The notes under the pieces: generated by a model | The model's database searches: none | The model's input: the letters and a program-made list of their open reading frames with translations, nothing else | What the model was told of the DNA's origin: nothing | Translations under genes and position numbers: made by a program | Shown here: positions 58,439 through 64,000 of the stretch, piece after piece | Layout of the letters: each line of letters opens with the position of its first letter | Position numbering within the stretch: the first letter of the stretch is position 1 | DNA from: JAUWCL01 sp964599375 | GTDB lineage: Bacteria > Krumholzibacteriota > Krumholzibacteriia > Krumholzibacteriales > Krumholzibacteriaceae | NCBI GenBank assembly: GCA_964599375.1 | Contig: CAZREW010000012.1 | Span: forward strand, 32,939 to 96,938 | Direction of reading: 5' to 3' | Length of the DNA: 64,000 nucleotides

Positions 58439-61400
58439 TCATTCTCCGCCGCTGTCCGGCTTCTGCTCTCCGGCCTCCAGCCTCTCGAGGGACTTCTTCG
58501 CCATCGAGCCCCAGTCGGAGGTTTCGCCGTGGGACGAGACCACCTGCGTATATATGGCCTTCGCCTCGTCAATCCTGCCCAGCTTCTCGTAGCAGAACGC
58601 CGCCTCGAGCTTCGACGTGACGCCCCACATCCCCCCCGTCTTCAGGTAGGGCACCCGGAGGAACTCGCGGATCGCCTCATCGTAACGACCGAGATACTTC
58701 AGCGATATACCGGCCCAGTAATGTGCCCTTCCCTGCTGCTCCTCGGTGAGCGCGACGGCCGGTATCCTGCTGTAGACGTCCCAGGCCAGTTCGAAATCGC
58801 CCGCCTGGCTGTAGCAGAACCCGAGGTTGAAGAACGTCTCGACTATGTCTTCCCTCTCGGGGAACTGCTCTGCGACGTTCTTCCAGACGTCTCCCGCCTT
58901 CTTCCACTCCTCCAGCTCCTGGTAAACGCGGGCCTGGTTCGCCAGAGCATTGTATTTCATGTCCCTGTCGGCAGTAGATTCGGCCGCGAGCGCGTAGTTC
59001 GCCGCCGCGAGGTTCCTGTTCCCGGAGGCGTAGTGCGAGGTGGCGAGCTTGAAATATACCTGGCCGGTCAGTGGGGACTCGGGTGACTCCCTCAGCAGCA
59101 GCCCGAGTCTCTCTATCGCCTCGGCGTACCCGCCCCTGCGGATGTCGCAGAGCGCGAGCTGGTAGAGCGCGCCCGCCGATGCCTCCGAGCCGGCGTACTG
59201 CTCGCGGATGTATTCGAACGTGGCGGCCGCTCCTTCGCAGTCGCCCGCCTTTACCGCAGCCTCGCCGCGCTCCAGAAGGGCAGACGGGATCCCCGGATGG
59301 CCGGGGCATATCCGTATCAGTTCGTCGAGATCGCGGCTTCCCTTCTTCACGTCGCCTGCAGCGTAATAGGCTCTCGACCGCCCGGAGAGCACCCTGCAGG
59401 TGTCGCCCCCCCCAAGCTTGAGAGCCTCGTCGAACCTGCTCGCAGCTTCCTTCGTATCGCCCAGTTCGAGCAGCGTCTCGCCCAGCAGGGTGAGTGAGCC
59501 TGGTGTCTTCTTAGCCGCGCAGAGCTCCTCGAAGACACCGCGGGCAGCCGTGTAGTCACCGCTGTCGGTCAGACGGCGGCCGGTGAGCTCGAGCACTCTC
59601 GCCCGGAGACCGGCCGGCAGGTCTGTCCGCTCGTAGAGCCCCTGCAGTATCCCGTCGGATTCGTCTCCACGGCCCGCCTGCCTCAGGGCGAGGGCCTGCC
59701 TGTAGGCCGCCTCGTCCTCCAGCCCTGTCGGGGGATCGCGCCTCGCGAGCGCCGCGTACCGCTGCGCCGCGCCCTGGTAGTCGTTCATATAATAGAGACA
59801 GTCGCCCGCGCGGAGCATGCAACGCCCCTCGATCTGCCTGGGAGGGCCCCTCCTGAGGCAGCCCTCGTAGGCCGCGAGCGCCCCGGCGTAATCCCTCGTC
59901 GAGAGCCTCGTCTCGCCGAGGTCATAGAGGACCGGGACAACCCTGTAGTCGTCGGGGTAAGCGCTCGCGAACGAGGCCAGCGACGTTCCGGCCCTCGCGG
60001 CGTCCCCCTTCATCCTGTAAAGATATCCGGATTTCAGGAGCGCATCCTTCTTCCCGCCGGCGGGAGAGGCATTGTCGAGGAAGATCCGCGCCACCGCGAG
60101 CGCGCTGTCGGCCGCCCAGTCGTCCTTCCCGGGAGCCGCACCGTACAGGGCGTCGAGCTTCTGCTCCTGCGCCCACCAGTAATGCCCCCCGTCCGAACCG
60201 TAGTAGCCGAGAAACTCGTCGAGCCTGGCGAGTTTGCCGTTTATATCCCACTCGCCCAGCCTGTACCCGAGCCAGGCGCGGTGCGCCCTGCCCCCCCATT
60301 CGGTCCCCGCAGCCTCGCGGGCCACCTTCCACCATTCGTCCATTGCGCTCTTCTTCAATCCGTCATCGGGCCTGCCCCTGGCGGCTGAGATCTCATACCC
60401 CAGAGCGCGCGCGTTACCGAGGTAGTACCTCGCCCTTGCCTTCTCCGTCTCTGGTATCTGTGACTGAAGCGCCCTCTCGAGATAGCCCGCCGCCTCACGG
60501 TATCTCCCGGCATCCTCGAGGAGTATCCTGCCCGTCTCGAGGTAGCGCATCCCGCCCGTGACCGATCCGTCGACGGCCAGCCTCGCCAGAGCTCCCTGCG
60601 CGTCCCCATCCGGCCCGGCGAGCAGTTCGAGCCTGCCGGCTCTCTCCGCCGCCTTATCGGAATATTTCCCGCCCTGGAACTCCCGTTCTATCCTGCGCAG
60701 GTCGGCCGCGGCACCCCTGTCGTCGCCCGCCGCCTCCCTCACCCCGGCCGAGAGCCAGAGGGCTTCCTCTCCCTTTTCCCCGCCGCGGTCGGCTGAGGCG
60801 ATCATCGACCAGTACCTCAGCGCGGCCATCGTGTCGGCCATCTGGGCCACCGAGATCCCGGCCAGCCGGCCCAGGGTCTCGAGCTTCTCCTCGCCGGCCG
60901 CTCCCCCTGCCAGCGCTATATTGTACCTGAGCACTGCCTCTTCGTACCTTTTCGTCTTCTCGAGCAGGCTCCCCTCTAGAAGGAGCTCTTCGACAAGAAG
61001 CCCCGAGGCGGGATATGAACGCCTGAACCAGGCGAGCTCGGCAAGAGCGTCCGCTGTCTTTCCCTTTCCGTCGAGCAGAGAGGCCTTCAGAAGGCTCAGC
61101 CGGCCCTCGGGGTCGGAGTAGCCTTTTTCAGCGCGCCACGAATCTATCATCGAGACCGCCCTGTCGCGGTCGCCCGCTTCGGTTGCAGCATGGATACCCA
61201 GTTCCCAGGCTCGGGGGCGTCCGGGGCCCTCGGGGAAGAGCCTGAGATATTCTTCGGAGCTCCTGAGCACAATCTCTCTGTCGCCGGCCCCATCAGCAGC
61301 TTCGAGGAGCCTCGATATCGCCTTCTCCCGGAGGGGATCCTCCTGGAAGTCATCGGCCGCCTTCCGGAAATACCGGGCCGCTTCGGCGTAATCTCCCCTG

Positions 61401-62086
61401 GCCAGCGCCAGGTCGCCGATCTTCATCGTGGCCAGCGCAGCCACGGGTGATTTCGGGAACCTGTCGACCGTTTCTCTCAGTGTCTTTTCCGCTTCGAGGT
61501 CCCTGCCTGTGTACTCGAGCGCTACGGCGAGGCTGTATCCGGCCCTCGGTGCCTGTTCGGGGTACCTCGCCGGATCGGAGACACGCCTCAGGACGGTCAC
61601 CGCCTCGCGCGGGTCTCCCGCGGCGATAAGACATTCCCCCGCTTCGAGCAGGGCCCTGCCCTCCAGGGGGCAGCTTCCCCGGATCTCGGGGATCATCATC
61701 AGCGCGTCGGCCGCTTCCCTGAAGCGCTTCAGCGCCTTGAGGATCGTCCCGCGGTAAAACTTCGCCTTGCAGGCATTCTCGTCATCGGGATAATCGGCGA
61801 GCTGCCGGTCGAAGGCGGCCATCGCGTCTTCTGCCCGGCCGGCCTGCATCCAGCATTCACCGGCCGAGAAGAGAGCCGCCGGTCGCATCGCGCCCGCGGG
61901 ATACTTGTCCGCGAAACGGAGGAACTCTTCGGCCGCGGCGACGAACATCTTGTCGCTCTGAAGCCTCCTGGCGAACCGGAAATCCTCGCTCTCTCCCGCC
62001 AGGCCGGAACCCGATATGAGGATGATCACTGTAGCGGCCAGGGCGGCGGTGGAGACACATCTCCATCCCTTGTCACGAATATTCAA
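58439..62086 (-). CDS. Very large exported TPR-repeat protein, unknown function
   Basis: The 1215-residue product has a signal peptide (STAALAATVIILISGSGLAG) and is then built almost wholly of tetratricopeptide-like helix pairs, such as FVAAAEEFLRFADKYPAGAM, ARGDYAEAARYFRKAADDF and GDFELAWDVYSRIPAVALTEEQ, with the spacing typical of BamD/YbgF-type repeats. There is no catalytic motif. It should be a periplasmic scaffold or binding protein. The TTG start at 62086 has GGAGG seven bases upstream. It heads the long uvrA-gcv-opp unit, with a promoter at 62142-62170; the link to those genes may be only transcriptional. Confidence 0.82.
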   Translation of the reverse strand: MNIRDKGWRCVSTAALAATVIILISGSGLAGESEDFRFARRLQSDKMFVAAAEEFLRFADKYPAGAMRPAALFSAGECWMQAGRAEDAMAAFDRQLADYPDDENACKAKFYRGTILKALKRFREAADALMMIPEIRGSCPLEGRALLEAGECLIAAGDPREAVTVLRRVSDPARYPEQAPRAGYSLAVALEYTGRDLEAEKTLRETVDRFPKSPVAALATMKIGDLALARGDYAEAARYFRKAADDFQEDPLREKAISRLLEAADGAGDREIVLRSSEEYLRLFPEGPGRPRAWELGIHAATEAGDRDRAVSMIDSWRAEKGYSDPEGRLSLLKASLLDGKGKTADALAELAWFRRSYPASGLLVEELLLEGSLLEKTKRYEEAVLRYNIALAGGAAGEEKLETLGRLAGISVAQMADTMAALRYWSMIASADRGGEKGEEALWLSAGVREAAGDDRGAAADLRRIEREFQGGKYSDKAAERAGRLELLAGPDGDAQGALARLAVDGSVTGGMRYLETGRILLEDAGRYREAAGYLERALQSQIPETEKARARYYLGNARALGYEISAARGRPDDGLKKSAMDEWWKVAREAAGTEWGGRAHRAWLGYRLGEWDINGKLARLDEFLGYYGSDGGHYWWAQEQKLDALYGAAPGKDDWAADSALAVARIFLDNASPAGGKKDALLKSGYLYRMKGDAARAGTSLASFASAYPDDYRVVPVLYDLGETRLSTRDYAGALAAYEGCLRRGPPRQIEGRCMLRAGDCLYYMNDYQGAAQRYAALARRDPPTGLEDEAAYRQALALRQAGRGDESDGILQGLYERTDLPAGLRARVLELTGRRLTDSGDYTAARGVFEELCAAKKTPGSLTLLGETLLELGDTKEAASRFDEALKLGGGDTCRVLSGRSRAYYAAGDVKKGSRDLDELIRICPGHPGIPSALLERGEAAVKAGDCEGAAATFEYIREQYAGSEASAGALYQLALCDIRRGGYAEAIERLGLLLRESPESPLTGQVYFKLATSHYASGNRNLAAANYALAAESTADRDMKYNALANQARVYQELEEWKKAGDVWKNVAEQFPEREDIVETFFNLGFCYSQAGDFELAWDVYSRIPAVALTEEQQGRAHYWAGISLKYLGRYDEAIREFLRVPYLKTGGMWGVTSKLEAAFCYEKLGRIDEAKAIYTQVVSSHGETSDWGSMAKKSLERLEAGEQKPDSGGE

Positions 62087-62141
62087 AGAAAATCCTCCCG
62101 GTATACATGGGAAGGCGGCAGTTTACGAAAACAGCATTAGG

Positions 62142-62170
62142 AAGTTAGCAGATGACCCTCTGCAGGTCAA
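62142..62170 (-). promoter_or_regulatory. Predicted promoter for the TPR-uvrA-gcv-opp unit
   Basis: On the minus strand TTGACC (62165-62170) and TAACTT (62142-62147) are 17 bases apart. Initiation near 62135 leaves a leader of about 50 bases before the TTG start. This is the only promoter I see for a run of eleven genes. Confidence 0.62.
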
Positions 62171-62219
62171 TATGGAAGGGGCGGCATGACGGGTGTAAAA
62201 ACGCCCCGCCGAGGCTCTG

Positions 62220-62765
62220 TCAGCGCTCCAGGAAGACAGTCTTTATCGTTCCCCACGACGATTCGTCGATGGCGATCGCATCTAGCACGACGATCCTGGC
62301 CCGGCAGTCCGCGTCATGTACGATGCTCCGGTTCACCCCGTCCCTAAGCTCGGAGTAAGTGAATTCGAGCCACGCCGTGCCGGGCTGGAGGGCCTTCAGG
62401 TATATCGTGAAGAGTACCCCCGGGCCGTCTACGACCGTGCCGAGAACAGATCCGTTCACAGAGATCGAATCCGGGTCCCAGGGAGTGAGCCACCTGAAGA
62501 ATGTGGGGTCTCCGTTGCTGCCGGGCAGAGTGCCCTCTATGATTCCCATTATCTTCACACACGGGTCCCCCGTCAGGGAGACCGCGATGTCCCATCCCAT
62601 CAGGCTGTCGATATCGTCGACCGTTACATGGACGGGAAAGGGATCGAAGCTGAAGATCGCGCTGTCGTCAGGTGAGAAGCAGAGTTCATCCGCTGTGACT
62701 GGACCGCCCGAGGCTGTCAGGACGATCGCTGCTGCAAAAAGGACTTTGTATCTTGTGAATGTCAT
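62220..62765 (-). CDS. Small exported cohesin-like protein
   Basis: The 181-residue product has a signal peptide (VLFAAAIVLTASGGPVTA) and then one domain with cohesin-like features: FDPFPVHVTVDDIDSLMGWDIAVSLTGDP and later VLFTIYLKALQPGTAWLEFTYSELRDGV, the usual pattern of calcium-type cohesin folds in FCB exported proteins. There is no C-terminal FlgD-like domain, unlike its neighbour. It may be bound by another protein at the surface (inference). It follows that neighbour by 15 bases and has GGGAG before its ATG. Confidence 0.62.
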   Translation of the reverse strand: MTFTRYKVLFAAAIVLTASGGPVTADELCFSPDDSAIFSFDPFPVHVTVDDIDSLMGWDIAVSLTGDPCVKIMGIIEGTLPGSNGDPTFFRWLTPWDPDSISVNGSVLGTVVDGPGVLFTIYLKALQPGTAWLEFTYSELRDGVNRSIVHDADCRARIVVLDAIAIDESSWGTIKTVFLER

Positions 62766-62780
62766 ATTCTTCTCCCGATC

Positions 62781-63608
62781 CTAACGTATGAGTACCAGTT
62801 TTCTCTCGAGTCTCAGCTCTCTCGTCCGCGAGACCGCCACGTACAGCCCGGAACTGACGGCCGAGCCGCTTTCGCTCCTCCCGTCCCAGAGGAACTCGCT
62901 CCTGCCGGACGGGGCCACACCGCTGAAGAGTCTGCGCACTGTCTTGCCAGCCGCGTCGTAGATAGCAATCTCGGTCGGAATAAGGCCCTCCGGATCCCCC
63001 GGAAGCTCCAGCACGATAGTCGTCGCCGGATTGAACGGGTTGGGAAAGTTGGAGAGCCTTCCCTCCCCGGCCGGCGGCACGGTACCACCGGTCTGCGTGG
63101 TGACGATTATCCTCCCGGCCTGGCCGATCTCCTCGCCGAGCTGGACGCGATCTATGTCGAGCACCGAGATCCTGCCGATCTCCAGATCTGTGCTCCCGGC
63201 ATCGATGGCCTCGAATCTCAACTCGAAGAGGTTCCCCGGCGGGATGATGAACGATCGGTACCCCAGTACGCACGCGGTCACAAGGACCGAATCCGCCGCG
63301 GGCTCGTCGAGGTCGAAGAACTTCGGGAAGGGCGACGCGGCATAGAGCTGCCCCTGCCTGGCGGAGACGAATGAGACGACCGAAGGATCGTACCCCAGGC
63401 AGCACTCCGCGCAGCTGATCGAATCGGCCTCGTCGCCGACATACACGAATAGCGTGCAGGCCTCGCCCGGCGCTACGCGTGTCTCGGCCGGCTCCACCCA
63501 GACGGATACGGCCTGAGCCGCCGCTCCCGCCGGAAGGAGCGGGAACAGGGCGAGGGCCGCCAGTGCGGCCCTGGCCCTTCCCGCTTTTATGAGATCAGAT
63601 CCTTTCAA
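62781..63608 (-). CDS. Exported cohesin-like protein with FlgD-like C-terminal sorting domain
   Basis: The 275-residue product has a signal peptide (ARAALAALALFPLLPAGAAA), a cohesin-like domain (VSVWVEPAETRVAPGEACTLFVYV ... PPGNLFELRFEAIDAG) and a C-terminal FlgD-like domain with SNFPNPFNPATTIVLELP, IAIYDAAGKTVRRLFSG and SSGLYVAVSRTRELRLERKLVLIR. In FCB bacteria this tail marks exported, often surface-anchored, proteins. The TTG start at 63608 has GGAGA six bases upstream. It is followed by a smaller cohesin-like gene; a hairpin (63634-63662) lies just upstream. Confidence 0.75.
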   Translation of the reverse strand: MKGSDLIKAGRARAALAALALFPLLPAGAAAQAVSVWVEPAETRVAPGEACTLFVYVGDEADSISCAECCLGYDPSVVSFVSARQGQLYAASPFPKFFDLDEPAADSVLVTACVLGYRSFIIPPGNLFELRFEAIDAGSTDLEIGRISVLDIDRVQLGEEIGQAGRIIVTTQTGGTVPPAGEGRLSNFPNPFNPATTIVLELPGDPEGLIPTEIAIYDAAGKTVRRLFSGVAPSGRSEFLWDGRSESGSAVSSGLYVAVSRTRELRLERKLVLIR

Positions 63609-63633
63609 TCTCTGTCTCCGTCAAGATGACCGA

Positions 63634-63662
63634 TGCGGGAGGCGCAACGGCCGCCTCCCGCA
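63634..63662. repeat. 11-bp perfect hairpin between two FlgD-tailed genes
   Basis: The arms 63634-63644 and 63652-63662 pair perfectly over a seven-base loop (TGCGGGAGGCG/CGCCTCCCGCA). There is no T run on either side, so it is not a standard terminator. It may protect the 3' end of an mRNA or serve as a weak terminator. The core CGGGAGGC also occurs in the terminator at 8289. Confidence 0.6.
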
Positions 63663-63676
63663 CCCGGGCTGACCCG

Positions 63677-64000
63677 CTACCTGAGCAGGATCATCTTCCT
63701 TGTGTCAGCGAAGCCCTCGGATGTCGTCATCCGGTAGAAGTACAGGCCGCTGGGAACGCTGATACCGGCGTTGCTGGTACCGTTCCAGCCGACCTCGTGA
63801 CTTCCGGCCTCCATGCTCCTGTCGATAAGCGTCCTTACCAGGCGTCCCGAGACGTCGTAGATCCCGATCCTGACCTCAGCCGGCCTGGAGAGGTCGAAGG
63901 CGATGGTCGTCGCCGGATTGAACGGGTTCGGGAAGTTCTGGCCAAGGGCGTCGGCCACAGGGATGGCGGGGCCGTCGTAGCTTCCGGTCCCCTCGAGAAC
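63677..64000 (-). CDS. C-terminal part of an exported protein with FlgD-like sorting domain (runs off window)
   Basis: The frame is open from the window edge to the stop at 63677, giving 107 residues. They form a FlgD-like domain with a typical motif, ALGQNFPNPFNPATTIAFDL, then VRIGIYDVSGRLVRTLID, VGWNGTSNAGISVPSGLYFYRM and a terminal RKMILLR. The in-frame GTG at 63958 is not the true start, since sorting domains of this kind lie at the end of much longer exported proteins. The nature of the N-terminal part is unknown. It has the same strand as the FlgD-tailed gene downstream. Confidence 0.8.
   Translation of the reverse strand, partial: VLEGTGSYDGPAIPVADALGQNFPNPFNPATTIAFDLSRPAEVRIGIYDVSGRLVRTLIDRSMEAGSHEVGWNGTSNAGISVPSGLYFYRMTTSEGFADTRKMILLR

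Noticed and set aside
55525..58620. Plus-strand open frame of 1031 codons
   Set aside because: It lies opposite uvrA, has no domain or composition of a real protein, and arises from the codon pattern of a GC-rich gene on the other strand.
62178..62210. Hairpin after the small cohesin-like gene as a terminator
   Set aside because: Only a six-pair stem with a 17-base loop and no T run; too weak to list.

Overview
The window reads as a chromosome segment of a GC-rich, diderm, uncultivated bacterium of the FCB superphylum, most like Krumholzibacteriota, Eisenbacteria or Latescibacterota (inference; a marker-gene tree would settle it). Pointers are two GWxTD-family proteins, a PorV/PorQ-like outer-membrane protein, a CarboxypepD_reg-type TonB-dependent receptor, and several exported proteins ending in a FlgD-like 'NPFNPATTI...GLY' sorting domain. 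Fifty-three of the 54 genes lie on the minus strand; the exception is a TrpR-family repressor gene. I see no rRNA, tRNA, CRISPR array, insertion sequence or prophage.

Read from low to high coordinates (each unit is transcribed right to left). (1) 1-6927: radC, mreB, mreC, mreD, PBP2, rodA and a pmbA/tldD gene cut by the window edge, forming one rod-elongation operon with its own promoter at 6958. (2) 6983-8221: a rhomboid protease with a TPR tail. (3) 8353-9612: an abundant-looking outer-membrane barrel with a long leader and a strong terminator. (4) 10016-21788: ten packed genes, TolC / ABC ATPase / MacA-like adaptor / two MacB-like permeases / GWxTD protein, then peptide-binding protein / DppB / DppC / a cytoplasmic NlpC/P60 peptidase. 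(5) 22011-24383: ExbB-ExbD-ExbD-TonB. (6) 24608-32791: TonB-dependent receptor, large exported protein, PorV-like protein, GWxTD protein. (7) 33048-35582: a paralogue of the large exported protein, with its own promoter. (8) 35720-44380: a complete V/A-type ATPase operon (order G/H, I, K, E, C, F, A, B, D) whose K subunit carries Na+-site residues. (9) 44585-45957: 3-methyladenine glycosylase I and a lipoprotein. (10) 46276-46551 (+): TrpR-family repressor behind a tandem palindrome placed right at the promoter. (11) 46563-62086: TPR protein, uvrA, glycine-cleavage genes gcvT-H-PA-PB, a LipM/LplA-type lipoate enzyme, and an OppBCDF cassette. (12) 62220-64000: exported cohesin-like and FlgD-tailed proteins.

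How the parts fit (inference): ExbBD-TonB would energise the receptor next door, and PorV plus FlgD-type C-termini point to a T9SS-like or related surface-export route for the two large paralogues. The peptide importer of region 4 lacks ATPases and the one of region 11 lacks a binding protein, so the two may share OppDF. The lipoate enzyme sits where it could modify GcvH. Regions 4 to 7 form the most interesting block: an envelope transport and export island whose paired GWxTD and FlgD-tailed proteins have no described function.
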